Assembly: GCA_949128115.1 (NCBI GenBank)
Contig: OX421966.1
Span: 34,365,042 to 34,429,041 of the forward strand
Direction of reading: 5' to 3'
DNA length: 64,000 nt
Source: Anaspis maculata
Taxonomy: Eukaryota; Arthropoda; Insecta; Coleoptera; Scraptiidae
Part shown: one piece after another, positions 24,660 to 36,552 of the stretch
How positions within the stretch are numbered: position 1 is the stretch's first letter
Layout of the letters: each line of letters opens with the position of its first letter
Translations under genes and position numbers: made by a program
The notes under the pieces: model-generated
Databases searched by the model: none
The model's input: only the letters and a program-made list of their open reading frames with translations
Told to the model about the DNA's origin: nothing

Positions 24660-25955
24660 GCGTAATTATTTTAAAAATTATTTTCAGCTATAGAGAGTGT
24701 CCCATTTTGACGAATCAACGAAACGTCAGTTTTTTTAAATGGAACACCCTATATTTTTTTGCATTTTAATGTTCAACTTTTTCAACTGTCTTATGCCTGT
24801 ATGTTTGTTTTTCAATTGTGTGGCAGTGCTACCAACTAAAAATTAAAAACTAAGAAAAATCGCATTTTCAGAGTTTTCTTAGAAAAGTTGTAGCGGCCTT
24901 GCTTTTCAAAACTAAGAGGAGAAACTTGACATGGTGATAGTCAAGTCAAAGACCAATATCCCAATGTCAAAAAATTGGGAGTCCTTGATAGGGCGTTCAC
25001 AAAAAAACATCGAACTTCATAATTTTCAAAGTATCATAACTCATTTTTTTCAGATGGTATGCCCCTGATTTTATGACATTATCTGATAGCTTTTTTATCC
25101 TCTTTCATTTTTACTAACGGTACCTTACCCTTAAACTTCAGTTTTTCCGAGATGATCGGGAATTTTCACAAAATTTGCTCTTTTTTTTTTTTTTTTTTTT
25201 CAATTGAGTTGGCTATGATGAATGACTGGCAAGCCAAATAGTACGCAGATGTCAGTTAGTCAGTCTAAATACAGTTGAACAAAAAAAAAGTCTTCAACGC
25301 AAAAAGAAAACAAAGTGGGATCCTGGATATCTGGATTATTACCAGAATATCGTATCAATTATTTCCTCTCGCGTAGAGTCATTTTTCTTTGTTCGACAAT
25401 ATTCACACTGACTAACTGAGAGTTGCGTACTATTTGGCTTGTCTGTCATTCATCATGGCCAACTCAATTTTTGAAAAAAAAAAACAAAAAACTTGCAAAT
25501 GTTGTGAAAATTTCCGATTATCTCGAGAAAAATAAAGTTTAATTTAGGATAAAAAAGCTATCAGATAACGTTATAAAATTAGGGGAATGCCATTTGTTTG
25601 AGGTTTGAGTTTGAGGTTTTTTTGTGAACGTCCTGTATCCAGAGATCGCATTTTTTTTGACATTGGGATATTAGTCTTTTACTTGACTATCACCATATCA
25701 GCTTCATCTCTTAGTTTTGAAAAGCAAGGCCGCTACGATTTCTTCAAAAAAACTGTGAAAATGCGATTTTTTTCAGTTTCTAATTTTAAGTTGGTAGCAC
25801 TGCCTCACAACTGAAGAACAAAAATACAGGCATAAACAGTTAAAAAAGATGAACATAAAAATACAAATAAATATAGGTGGTTCCTTTAAAAAAATTGACG
25901 TTTCGTTGATCCCGTCAAAATGGGACACCCTGTATAGCTGAAAATAATTTTAGGT
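24660..25955. mobile_element. foldback element 9
   Basis: Arms of about 640 bases meet near 25310; the ends carry GTGTCCCATTTTGACG and its mirror with ACACCCTGTATA. It includes a T run (25181-25202) mirrored by A runs near 25480. A diverged relative is at 22270-22450. Confidence 0.82.
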
Positions 25956-26024
25956 TATAGGTTTCATTAAACCATAGGTATAACTTCTCTCTTACATCTT
26001 TTTCTCTGTTTTCGTTTTTCTTTG

Positions 26025-26436
26025 TGTAGGCTTTTGCCCGTGAAACTGAATGGGAGACTTGAATGGCCGATTAGAAAACATCAGCCGAATTGGCGGAGGC
26101 GCCGTCATCCAGAACACACGGGAAGCACGCAACGCGAAAGGTGTTTGGTTATTCGGGAGTCGTCTAGAAACCATATGCCGGTCCACTGTGGAATTTGCTG
26201 GAAGACCCATGGAACATTCGAGATAATTAGTCGGGACCTATATAAGCACTATGAATCGCCCACAGGACCAGTTATGAATTGGAAGCGATCGAGTGCGAAA
26301 CAAGCGAAGTAGTAATCGGCTATATTCCTAAGTAAATAATTGTTGGCGTGTATTTGTTATATTACGCAGTAATAAACAGTGTTTGAAAACGATCGTCTCA
26401 ATTATAATTGAACCCGTACGCGAAATACCAGCTACA
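26025..26436 (+). mobile_element. truncated LTR, copy 1
   Basis: Matches 50328-50720 and, reversed, 58170-58830 (AAACATCAnnCGAATTGGCG, CGGGAGTCGTCTAGAAACCA, GCAGTAATAAACAGTG). Both the TGTTACG start and the GTAACA end are missing. Confidence 0.7.
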
Positions 26437-27503
26437 GCTTCAGGAAACCTGCTATGCTATAGCAGCTATACTTTAGGGCCGCCACCAGAGCACTCTAAAC
26501 AACGTATTTTTGGTTGATGGCCTAAAAAGGTCTTTTTAGAACAGTAACTCCGATTTTTGCCAGTTTCGGGCATTTGGGCAAGAACAAAGGGGTGTCAAAA
26601 GCAATGTTTTTCCAACACTAGCATTTATTTTAAGGTCTCAGGCAAATGACTGGGACAGAAACAAAAATAAACTTTGCCTAGAGTCAGGTTTCTGGTGATA
26701 ATAATCTTGTGGCACATGGAGAGGGTTATTTTTGGGGCCGGGGAGCAACACTCCTCAATCCTCATGTAATGTTGCCCAGGTGACAACCAATTGCAACCCT
26801 GGCTGCCTAGTTACTTCACATGTGAACGGATCACATGTGTCTAGAATAGCTCCAGGAAACCTGCTATGCTATGACATATGGCAGCTATGGATTCGAGAAA
26901 CTAGGTTAAAAGATGCAATGTTGTCAAAGAAACTTTTTGACGTCACAGGCACTGTGAGTCAGCCGAGTCATAAAGGGAGGGGGGGGCGTTCGGCGTTGCC
27001 TTTATAAAAATTTTCAACTTCATTGATGAAATTCAGCGACAAAATCATTCAAGATAGATACGGCGATTTGGTAGTTGATGACAAAAAAGGTTTTTAAATT
27101 TTATTTTACCTTATTTTTGCTTGTCCAGCAAACGAGTGGAGGCCATTCTTACAATGTACTACATATTATTTAAGATTACTAGATAAAATAAACTAAACGA
27201 TCCTCATCGTGTAGAACAACGTCCTCAAATCTAAGAACAAGTGCTCATAGTAAAATGAGTACCGAGCATTACAAATTTACCATTTGAATTGCACGGTATG
27301 ACCCTGACGATGGTACCTACAATATATGCTCCGGTCAAACTGGAACAATTATTATTACCCACTTTGGTACCTACCCACAATATTTTTGTATTAAAAACTA
27401 TGATAGTAATAATTATGCAAGAAAGAACTCTCTAGTATTCCTAGTGGTTTTGTGAGTGCAACAACATAATAATAATTTTTATAAATTTTAATTTGAGCAT
27501 AAT
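26437..27503. other. intergenic upstream of the P450
   Basis: A 35-40 base word (GGAAACCTGCTATGCTATnnC) occurs directly repeated at 26442 and 26857. The last 100 bases before the P450 ATG are AT-rich, with a possible weak TATA-like ATAAATTTTAA at about 27480. No other gene seen. Confidence 0.4.
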
Positions 27504-27666
27504 ATGTTACCGATATGGATCATTCTCCTTCTTGTGGTTGTGATATTCTATATTGGTCGCTATCACTGGGGTAGACGTTCTCTTTATTTGGCCGCTAGCA
27601 AATATGACGGTCCTTTGGCTCTTCCTTTTATTGGGAATGGAATGATGTTCGTCTGCAAAAATGAAG
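27504..27666 (+). CDS. P450 exon 1
   Basis: ATG start, hydrophobic N-terminal anchor, Trp-Gly-Arg-Arg stop-transfer and the L-P-F-I-G-N hinge. Donor GAAG|GTACCT, phase 1, joining exon 2 as G|AA (Glu55). Confidence 0.85.
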
Positions 27667-30600
27667 GTACCTATGACCGCGAAGTGCTAAGTATACATTA
27701 CATTCATAATGTCTTCTGCTGTTATCCTATAATTTTCTTCAGTTTTTGAACCTACAGAGAGTTTGTTTGAGCTGGAATTATTATATTTATATTCTTTCTA
27801 GAAGGATTTTATCATGAGTAACATATTATGTAACCTTACATTAACATCCTCTGAGAGACGAAAGTCAAGAAAAAAATTGTGAATAAAATCTTTGTCGTGA
27901 ACTTCTTGAGCTATAGGGACTGTAAAGTTGACTTAAAAATATGGCCCCATAATATACAGTTATACAGAAGTCAAAATAATACGCCATTTTTCAAGCATCC
28001 TGCAGACATACCATTGGAGCTGGTGCCTCAAAACTTACGTCATAAGGTACATGATTTTAACCCTGTAGATCTAATGTGCATTGATAAGGTTGTAGAAAGT
28101 TTCTTTGTCTTACATGTCAGACCGGGGGCTTTAGGCTGGTATAGACTTGTTAATTTTCGAGAAAAGTCAAAAATTTATGTCATAAGGTACATGAATGAAA
28201 CCAACGAGCTTTTGTGTGGGAACATCCCCCCAATCAAAAATCAGGTCATAAGACAAAATTTTTGGGAGCTTTCGATCCATAAGACAAGTTTGAAATTTTC
28301 AACAAAGGCCAAAATTTATCTCCTCCTGGCATAATTTCAGGAATGAAAAACGATTCTCACATGATTTTTTACGCAGGTTTCGAATCTGTCCACAAATTTT
28401 TTTAATAGTACATCGCTTACAGGGTGCAACGTCAAAAAAAAATTCTCAAATCGTACACCCTGTATTTTTACAGGAAATCGATTCCGTTTTTCGTACTGAT
28501 TACAAATATATGTCACTTGGTGGGTTAGTCAACAAAACGCCTGTGAAAAAATTGATGAATTTTGGTCCTTTTTTGAAGATTTCAAACTTGTCTTATGGAC
28601 CGAACGCCCCCAAAAATTTTGTCTTACGACCAGATCTTCGATCAAGAGGATGTTCCCACACAAAATCCAGTTGGTTTCATTCATGTACCTTATGACGTAA
28701 ATTTTTGTCCATTTTTTCGAAAAATTGACAGGCTCATACCAGCCTGAAGCCCCCGGTCTGACATGTAAGGCAAAGCAATTTTGAATAACCTTATCAACGC
28801 ACATTAGACCTACAGGGTTGAAATCATGTACCTTATGACGTAAGTTTTGAGGCATCAGCTCCCTGTCCATTAGTATGTTACACTAAAAATTAATGGTTAC
28901 ACCAAAAATAATTATTTTGTGGTGTAAATTTGTGGTTTAACTCACTAAAAATATTTATTTTTTTATTGTCTTGGTTTTAATCGGTAACTTTCGATCAGCC
29001 AATGGAATAATCCGAATCGACCAAGAAATATTATATTGAAAATGGTCTCTCAAACGAATAGAGTCTTGTTGAAGTGTTTTTATATTTTTCGAATTTTAGT
29101 GATTGGATTGTCTAGATCAAACATTTTTTCCAGAAATCCTCGACAGAATATACAGGGTCTTATCGAAATACAAACGCCCGGTGCGATTTTGGCTGGGTCC
29201 AAAACTACTCTTGATCTTCAAGGATGCCCACCTAGTTGAAGTAAACCCAATCGTTTTCACCATGAAAACCAGTCTTGTTTGACATCGTTGTTTTGTTGTT
29301 CCAGAAAATTCTGTCTTCATCCAAATTTGCTTACAAGCACGAATTGTATGACACATTCAAACCGATATTGGGCGATGGACTGGTGACTGCTTCAGGTATT
29401 TTTTTCTCGTGAAATTATTGTAGAATGCCTCAACAAAAACGTTTTTAAAGGCCAGCGATATCGTCAACACAGGCGTTTCATCCAGCCCTTGTTCGATAAC
29501 AATTTTTGTGAAGGCTTCATCGGCACGTTCCAAAGCAACATCGACATATGCATGAAAAAATTGGATCCGTTTGTCGATAAAGGAACCTTCGACATTCAAC
29601 ACGTGGTTCATAAATGTTACGATGATATAATTGCAGGTATATAAGTACACGTAAAATAAATGTAAAATTAGTGAGCCTTCGAAGCCTTAAAAACCACAAC
29701 TATTGATATGCCTAATTTTTATTAAATAGGCGTTCTGGACAGGAAATCAGTTTAGTAGGTACCTACTCGTACTGTTTCACAGTTTTTTATTGCAGTTATT
29801 TTAGGAAAACAAGATACGTTGTCAGTTTTCCGAGGTTAGCCTGGTAGATATACAAAGTGATTCTCACTCATTCTGAAATCCATAAAAAAATAGTTTTGGC
29901 AATTTTTGGGTTCTTTTTTCTACATCAACAAAGATTACCTACATAAATAGAAACAAAATTCCTTTGCCTAAATACGTATATGTATGAGGTATTCAAACAA
30001 AGGTCATTTGTTTGCTTTTTATTGGAGAACAACCGATTTTCACCACAACACCCTGTATATCTATCTGTCTTGAAAACGAAGTCCTTCAGAACAACTCTGT
30101 TCAAACAGTTAGTTATGATAAGGATCAAGGAATCAAATCATCCCTTAAAAGAAATCAATAAGTAAGGAATCACCCTGTATTTTTTCCCATTTTTTTGTAC
30201 AGTTTGCATCAATTTTTCCCCTAAAATGAAAACTAATGAAATATTTTTTATGCCTTGTCTTTTCAAATGGATAGAAGAGAAACTAATTTGTGCTAAAATA
30301 TGTGGAAAAAACTGAGATATTCACGTCGCTGACCTGCTGAAATATTCAATATATACGGGGTGATTTTTTGAGAACGACCCACCACCAGTTGCTCTCGGCA
30401 CAAGTTTTTTCTGGAAAAAAGATGGATGACACGCAGGTCGATATTTTTTTTCGAGGGGACAAATAACTAGCGTATTTTCAAAATTTTTATTCCTCCCCCC
30501 CCCCCCCTAGGGATGGTGACTAGCTAGTGAGCTAGCCTTTCAATAATTTTAATTGGGCATTGGGATCGAGCTGAACATCATTTTGAAGGTCTTTCAATTC

Positions 30601-33600
30601 TCTTCACCACCCTTGGAAAAAAAGATCCCAAAATCAACCCACTCTAAAGTTACGAATTTTTCAAAACCGGATTCTCTTTTCTTCTTTCTATGAGACACAA
30701 AAAGTAACGTTTCCGTGGGTGGTCGTGGAAAAAATGGATTTAGAATCTTGCTCTTCCAGGGAAAGCTACCAAAAACTGTGGAAATGCCTAACTGGTTGCC
30801 TGCTGAGTGGTGACTCTTCTTAAACAAGTTAAAGCCAATCAAAAAGATGGTATGTAATTGGCGTTTCAAGCCACTAGCACTAACGATCTTGCGAAGGGGA
30901 ACAAGAAAACTTTTTCAAAATTTGCTTCTGTCACTTGTGAAAGATAAATTGAAAATCTAACGGTGCTCAGTACCAGTACACTGTGATCGATAGAGGAAGA
31001 CGCAGGACCATCACTTATTCATTTCCGAAAGCTGATGAATAGATAACGCAAAGTGCAAAGCGTTGAACTGAAAATTAACACAATTAATTTCCTTTTTTAA
31101 TAAGTCCACTCAATAAATACAGTATCAAAAGGGTTCTTTAACCTGGGCTATTTTACGTTTATTTTCGATTTTTGCCAAGAAAAATCGTCTTTTGGTTCTA
31201 GATTCTGTTTTGGGAACTAAGCTAAACGCACAGGGCGGTGAACACAAGAACGTAGTACAAGCATTCATAAGGTAAAATCTTTTGCTTGCCTCAGTACGTG
31301 AAGTTTCTGGTGATATCCTAATATTTTTAGCATGTATGAAGTTGGTTTTTCGAGGCTGGTCAGGCCGTGGCTATATCCCGACATAATTTTCGACAACAGC
31401 TCGTACAAAACACTTTCAGATTCTATTATTGGCACGATAGACGAGTTTTTGAATAAGGTGGTGATAGAATCTTGGCGGAGGAGGAAGCTGACCGCCAATT
31501 CGAATTATGAAAATAAACCGATCGTGGATCAATTAGGGGAACATATTGAAAATAATCCTGAGTTTATGACCGCCCAGGAGCTGCAGGATCACTTGACTAC
31601 TCTGTTTGCTGCCGTAAGTTACCATTAGAAGTAATACTTCTTAGTACATACACCTGATTACTTACTGATTTCAGAGTGAAGATACCATGACTTTGACTTC
31701 GTCATTCATCTGCGTTTGTCTTGGAATGTACCCTGAATACCAAGTATGTAGAACGGTAAATGGTAGGTACTCACTTCTTTTTTTGAAATCTAGCAAAAGG
31801 TTGCAGAAGAAATCCGTCAAGTTTTTGGTGAAACTCCAAGACAAGTTGAAGTGGGCGACATTGGCAAACTGCCTTATCTGGATATGTGCATAAAGGATGC
31901 CCTGAGGCTGAGTCCAGTAGGACCTTACATTCTCCGTCAGAACACCGATGACACTTACGTCGGTAAGTTCATCTCTTTCACTTTCAGCGTGTTTGTATCA
32001 CACCTGCATCGTAACAGAGCTACAATATCATTCAGAAATATCTACTTCTGGGGTTTTAGAAGACCAAGACAACTCAATCACTAATTCGACATGTCTCGGC
32101 CTCGGCCTACGCCCTACGCAGTTGAGTCTTGGTATTGGTCTCGACAATGTAGTCTTGGTATTGGTCTCGACAATGTAGTCTTGGTTTTGGTCAGTAACGT
32201 AAGATAAAAGCTTCTCAGATAGGGAAGGCAAAATGAACAAACTTACAGCGACTAAACCGAACGAATTTCAAAAACTAGGTTGTACCTACCTGCCTAGTTG
32301 ATGTTGAAAAAAAAGTTGAAAAGTCTCCATCTTGGTCTTGTTAAAAAAGTTTTGATCTCGGTCTTGGTCTGTGTACTGACAGCCAGGGACGTTCCTAGGG
32401 GTTTAAGCGCCCGTGTGCAAAGCTTCAGGTCTGCGCCTCGCCCCATTCTATACTCGACCAAAAGGATTTAACAATTCAGAATCCATGTCACTGTTCTTTT
32501 TTTTATTTTTTCACAAAAGTGATATAATAACTATGTATTACACTACTAGTGGAAAAGGTATACACACCTAAAAACACATCGATACCGCATTTTGGAGTGG
32601 TGTAACAAGATTTTGTGGCGAGTTTTGTGGTGTTAAGAGATTTTGCATGGGCGTACTTTATACCGAGACAAGCGATTTGACCCGCATCACTCGATATTGA
32701 TATTTTGTCCCTTAAGGGGCCAATGGGGGCCCTCCAAATTTTCAAGATGCAAGAACGTTTACAAAATGATCATTGAGTATCGTCATATATGTCATAACTG
32801 AAAAAATCCGTTGAAAGAGGTGTACTGAAGAGGTCACCTCTTCTTGGGAAAATGACATTGCAAAAAAATTGTCTTCATATTTAGGATTACGGAATGCGAT
32901 TCAGTTGAGAACGCAACAAAGCATATGAATTTATCGTTTCCTTGCATAGCAGAAAAAATAAAAACAGTCTTTTTGACCTCTGCCAAAGAATTTTCTTTTC
33001 AAGTGTGAAGAATGGAACGGGTCCGACGACTATTGATGAAATTATTTTCAATAGATCCGTAAGCTTCTGTTATGACATACATGACGATACTCAATGATCG
33101 TTTTGTGAAAGTTCTTGCATCTTGAAAATTTAGAGGGCCACCATTGGCCCCCTAAGGGACAAAATATTGAGTGCTGCGGGTCAAATCGCTTGTCTCAGTA
33201 TAAAGTACGCCCATGCAAAATCTCGTTACTCCACTCCAAAATGCGGTATGCTTTTGCGTACCGCTCCCACTATACACAATTTCTTGTATTCATTGAACAA
33301 TCTGCCAAAATACTGTCAAAACAGACATAAATCTTACAAAGAATAACAATTCAGTGAATGAATTTCAAAAAGCATTAAAATCCAGGATATCAATGAATCT
33401 TGGGTTTTCAAATACATTTCTGCATTTTTGCTTGGAAGTTTTCATTATCTTTCAGGGATCATAAGTAGATACCTAACTTCTACTTATTATGCCCACTCTA
33501 TGAAAATTCGCAGCAATCGCAACGTTTCTGATTGGCTCGCAAGGTATTCGCAAAGTCATCGCAGCGACGCGAAAGGCTTGCGAGCCAATCAGAAAAGTTG

Positions 33601-35247
33601 CGCTCTGCGTTGCGGTTGCGTTGCGTAATTTCATAGAGTGGCCTTTAGGTAGAAGCATTCGCTTCTAGCGGATTAGAAGGATTCGCATTCGTTAGCGAAG
33701 AACGTTTGCAGAACGTCCGTTTCCTCATCTGGGGCTAGGTTGGCTGCCATAGTTATTACCGTGGTCCGTGATTGTCTTTGCATGTCTTGTGATACGGTTT
33801 TCTACGACTAAAGCTTATAGTTTATAGTCGACGCAAACGGATACGGAACCGCATACGGTTACGCAAACAGTAGCGTGAGCAAAACGTAAGCGTAACAGCG
33901 GAAAATTGCTTCGTATTGGTATGATTGGTTTTGCATCGGGCGCTAAAGCGCCGCCCGGCTATAGCGGGGGCGCAAAGCGCCCTTTTTGAATTTTTTTCAG
34001 TCGGTCGAATTTTTGCACCCTTGGCAAAGTGCGCCCGTGTGCGTCGCACGCCTTGAACGCCCTGTTAGGAACGGCCCTGCTGACAGCAAAATGATTATAG
34101 AAAATGGATCCAACACCAAGATTAATACTTGTCGAGAATGGAACAGTATAAGACTATGGTCCTAGTTTTGGTTTGAAAAATACAGTTTTGGTCGTCTTGG
34201 TTTTGACGGGCTACGTTTTAGGCTAAATTATGATTGCTATATAGTGAGATCGGCGAAGAAATTTCAAGAATTACCTGGCCCAGCTGGAAGAAGCACTATA
34301 GGGCGCTAGCATGGCCAGCTGTTTACAATGAAAAATGAAGCAGCCTACAGCAAGATTGACCGTTGGCTGGAGTTTGGGCTGTTGGCCGACAGAGGCGCCA
34401 CTGAGATTAGCACCGGAAATCAGATCATCTCTTAACATAGCTCGATTTGTCATCTCACTGCAGCCACTATAGTCGAGATGAATCTGGACCCGCCATACAG
34501 GGCCGCCGAGAGCTTCGCCGGGCCCCGAAGTTGAATGACACGGACGGGCCCTCTCCTTAGGAAATATTTGAGGCCCGCGAAAAAACCTAAGCAATTCATC
34601 AATTAAAGCAAAAACTACGACAAAAACAACCTAAAATTGAGCTTTTTGGGGTTTTTCAACATTTTTCTTACTTTTTTGTTAGTAGAGCTAGAAAAAAAAT
34701 TAACTGGTGCTCACGGGCCCCCTACGGGGCTCCGGGATCCGATTAAATGACACCTCCTGAACCACCCTCTCGGCGGCACTGCCGCCATACCATAACTAGT
34801 TCCAAAAAAACTAATTAAATTGAAATGACATTCACAGGAGATTGGTTCGTGCCCAAAGGCTGTGCGATAGTTGTTCCGATTTTCAACCTGCACCGGGATC
34901 CCAGATATTGGGACAATCCTCATCATTTCCACCCGGATCATTTCCTACCGGAAGCCGTGAAGAACCGCCATGTTTACGCCTACATTCCTTTCAGTGCCGG
35001 TCCCAGAGGTTGTATAGGTACGTTTTCAAGTTGAAAAAATTGCATTGATGATGTTGTGGAAACCCGTTATCTGTCCACAGGTAAAATTTTTGCCAATCTT
35101 GGCCTCAAAGTGATGCTGGCCAGTTTGCTGCAAAGATACGAGATTCATGCCAAGGGCAAATTACCAGACTTCAAGTTGAAGATGGACATATCGACCAGGC
35201 CCGTGCATGGATATAATCTCAGCTTGACGAAACGAGTATGGCTATAA
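27504..35247 (+). CDS. Cytochrome P450, CYP4 clan, 10 exons
   Basis: Exons are 27504-27666, 29134-29240, 29305-29395, 29451-29636, 31202-31271, 31331-31613, 31675-31743, 31794-31962, 34838-35017 and 35081-35247. They sum to 1485 nt, or 494 aa, the normal P450 length, with GT..AG introns and consistent phases. It is a heme monooxygenase expected on the endoplasmic reticulum; residues 1-20 form the membrane anchor. Visible motifs: a Pro-rich hinge (about 36-44), C-helix G-Q-R-Y-R-Q-H-R-R (121-129), I-helix A-A-S-E-D-T (299-304), K-helix D-A-L-R (358-361), P-D-H-F (412-415), and heme loop [10 protein letters not shown] (431-440) with Cys438 as the heme ligand. Consensus has Trp in the C-helix, Glu in ExxR and P-E-R-F, so three signatures deviate although the frame is intact. 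The likely substrate class (fatty acids, juvenoids, xenobiotics) is inferred from clan only. Confidence 0.9.
28016..28868. mobile_element. foldback B, copy 2 (P450 intron 1)
   Basis: Same family as 10229-11098, with mirrored AAAACTTACGTCATAAGGTA arms. The right end reads GCATCAGCTCCCTGTCC; the left end has lost about six bases. ATT flanks both ends (28013-28015, 28869-28871), a probable 3-bp target duplication. Confidence 0.83.
29134..29240 (+). CDS. P450 exon 2
   Basis: Acceptor TTTTTTCCAG. Residues 55-90, including V-R-F-W-L-G-P followed by a hydrophobic strand, the usual beta-1 sheet of CYP4 proteins. Donor GAA|GTAAAC, phase 0. Confidence 0.9.
29305..29395 (+). CDS. P450 exon 3
   Basis: Acceptor TTGTTCCAG. 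Residues 91-120 ending in the L-G-D-G-L-V-T-A-S element that precedes helix C. Phase 1 exit, G|GTATT. The intron before it is only 64 bases. Confidence 0.9.
29451..29636 (+). CDS. P450 exon 4 (helix C)
   Basis: Acceptor TTTTTAAAG. Residues 121-182. The helix C motif has Tyr124 where almost all P450s have Trp; the following Arg/His/Arg/Arg residues that contact heme propionate are kept. Phase 1 exit, GCAG|GTATAT. Confidence 0.9.
29637..31201. other. P450 intron 4
   Basis: 1.56 kb. Contains degraded ends of the TACAGGGTG group (AACACCCTGTATATC near 30048, AATCACCCTGTATT near 30166) and a 13-C run at 30495-30507. No exon was missed: exons 4 and 5 join in phase. Confidence 0.5.
31202..31271 (+). 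CDS. P450 exon 5
   Basis: Acceptor TTGGTTCTAG. A short 70-base exon for residues 183-205, with the D-S-V-L-G-T element that corresponds to E-T-x-M-G in CYP4 relatives. Phase 2 exit (ATAAG|GTAAAA), closed by C at the start of exon 6. Confidence 0.88.
31331..31613 (+). CDS. P450 exon 6
   Basis: Acceptor ATATTTTTAG. Residues 206-300, containing the R-P-W-L-Y-P-D element typical of clan 4 and the first half of the I helix. Phase 0 exit, GCC|GTAAGT. Confidence 0.9.
31675..31743 (+). CDS. P450 exon 7 (I helix)
   Basis: Acceptor TGATTTCAG. Residues 301-323 starting S-E-D-T, which supplies the acidic-Thr pair (Asp303-Thr304) for oxygen activation. Phase 0 exit, CAA|GTATGT. Confidence 0.9.
31794..31962 (+). 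CDS. P450 exon 8 (K helix)
   Basis: Acceptor GAAATCTAG. Residues 324-379 with helix J/K. The ExxR motif reads Asp358-Ala-Leu-Arg361, a conservative change in a near-invariant residue. Phase 1 exit, GTCG|GTAAGT, followed by a 2.9-kb intron holding two hAT-like insertions. Confidence 0.9.
32125..32195. repeat. 26-bp minisatellite in P450 intron 8
   Basis: Unit AGTCTTGGTATTGGTCTCGA plus six bases occurs about 2.6 times. TCTTGGT words continue to 32370 and resume at 34150-34200, so the hAT element between them inserted into this tract. Confidence 0.7.
32583..33248. mobile_element. foldback nested in the hAT element
   Basis: TACCGCATTTTGGAGTGG at the left and its mirror at the right; inner arms share TCAATGATCnTTTTGTnAA and GGGGCCAATGG-type words. 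Centre near 32915. Confidence 0.78.
33492..33641. mobile_element. MITE nested in the hAT element
   Basis: Ends CCACTCTATGAAA / TTTCATAGAGTGG; inner halves GATTGGCTCGCAAG / CTTGCGAGCCAATC also pair, forming a compact 150-base hairpin. Confidence 0.78.
34498..34781. mobile_element. hAT-like MITE (P450 intron 8)
   Basis: Ends CAGGGCCGCCGAGAG and CTCTCGGCGGCACTG. Exact 8-bp duplication CCGCCATA at 34490-34497 and 34782-34789. 284 bases, no coding content. Confidence 0.9.
34838..35017 (+). CDS. P450 exon 9 (PERF region and heme loop)
   Basis: Acceptor CATTCACAG. Residues 380-439. It contains N-L-H-R-D-P, the PERF-equivalent P-D-H-F, and the heme-binding loop with Cys438. Phase 1 exit, ATAG|GTACGT. 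Confidence 0.92.
35081..35247 (+). CDS. P450 exon 10 (C-terminus)
   Basis: Acceptor CTGTCCACAG. Residues 440-494 with the L helix (G-K-I-F-A-N-L) and the C-terminal beta region, ending in TAA. Confidence 0.9.
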
Positions 35248-35302
35248 AGTTGTAAATGATTCTAGTTTTTAAACACAACAACAGGGTCATACTCATGTCA
35301 GC

Positions 35303-35308
35303 AATAAA
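35303..35308 (+). promoter_or_regulatory. polyadenylation signal of the P450 gene
   Basis: AATAAA, 55 bases after the P450 stop codon, the first canonical hexamer downstream and well placed for a short 3' UTR. Confidence 0.6.
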
Positions 35309-35309
35309 A

Positions 35310-36040
35310 TGCGAGTGAGAGGCACACGTTGTATTTTTCTTGATCAAGACAACGAGTAGAGAATTTTTCAAAAGCATTCTAGCTTAGAATTGAAACACCC
35401 CAAGTATTTAGTTTATTTCTGTTTTTTTCCTGAAGTTGCTCAAAATTCAAAACCTTTATTCACACCAGCGCTAGACAGAGGACTGAACTATGTCAACACT
35501 GGGTGTGGAAAACGATGTCATGGAAATATTGACGCCGTCTTAATTGCTCTGCTTAAGGGCGGTCCGGAAAGGCCCCTTAATTAATTGGATTCCCCAAGAT
35601 CCTTAACTCCCTCAAGACGTTCTTCTACAAATTTACTACTACAAGTATTATCGCCTGTTTTTGGGCCAGAAGCCAGAAAAAACTGTGCGTGAGATCTCTA
35701 TCTAAAAATCTGATTTATCCTGTCAAATTACCCGCGATGATGAGCTTGAAGCCAAAGCGCAGCGACTTATTGCGTGTGTACTGAACATAAATAGAAGGTG
35801 GATGTATACCTACGACGGCGACGTATACGTTTTTGTTTTATGGCCGGCTACGTTACGTTTTATTTCTTTTGTCAGGTATAGGTGCACTGCAACAAATTGG
35901 TTACAATATGGTATTAGCATGAATATATTTTCAAGAAGATTGATCGAAAAAGTCGCCTAACCAACACATTAACCTTCAAGTATACGCGTGAAACTTTGAG
36001 ACTCAAGTAGTAAATAGGTAGTGATTCGCCCTCGTTGAGA
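35310..36040. other. intergenic downstream of the P450
   Basis: No gene recognised. An open frame at 35390-35584 shows no family features. Confidence 0.4.
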
Positions 36041-36044
36041 CTTG

Positions 36045-36380
36045 ATGCAATCGGGTATAACGAGGAGCTTGTGGTGTGCTGGTCGTTTCGTCCGATTGCC
36101 AAAACAGGGGTCGTGGGTTCGATCTCCATCGGGGGCGGTCGGATTTTCACCCCGCAAACAAATTCCTTGATTTAGTTCACTTGGAATAGTTGCTGAATGC
36201 TAAATGTGTGTCGCATAGCACGTAAAATGTGAAAGATGGGGCCGATCCCATGCGATATTGATGGTCGTTAAAAATCCCTACCCTGTGTGTTACCCCGTGT
36301 TGAAACCCACAGGGGTTCGGTCACATGCCATAAGATAACAGGATTCCTGGATTTCATGTCCAACCGTCGGCCGCAGCAAT
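36045..36380 (+). mobile_element. tRNA-derived SINE
   Basis: TTGTGGTGTGCTGGTCG (A-box-like) and GTGGGTTCGATCTCC (B box with one mismatch) form the head; a 250-base tRNA-unrelated body follows. No clear tail. Confidence 0.55.
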
Positions 36381-36552
36381 AGGTCAGCGCAACAATGAGT
36401 TCAAAATGACGGATCGTGAGAATGGCAAACACATCCACAGCATCATCCGCGCTTATGCATTGAGACGAATGACATCTCTGAGATGGAGAGTACTATGGAA
36501 GACACGACATGATTGTGTCCACTTCAAGTGGACGGATAGCAGAGTAAATTGG

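Larger units (their letters stand above)
32384..34079. mobile_element. hAT-like non-autonomous element (P450 intron 8)
   Basis: Terminal CAGGGACGTTCCTA and TAGGAACGGCCCTG. Exact 8-bp target duplication CTGACAGC at 32376-32383 and 34080-34087. TIR type and 8-bp duplication are hallmarks of hAT transposons. The 1.7-kb interior has no transposase frame and contains a nested foldback and a MITE. Confidence 0.9.
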
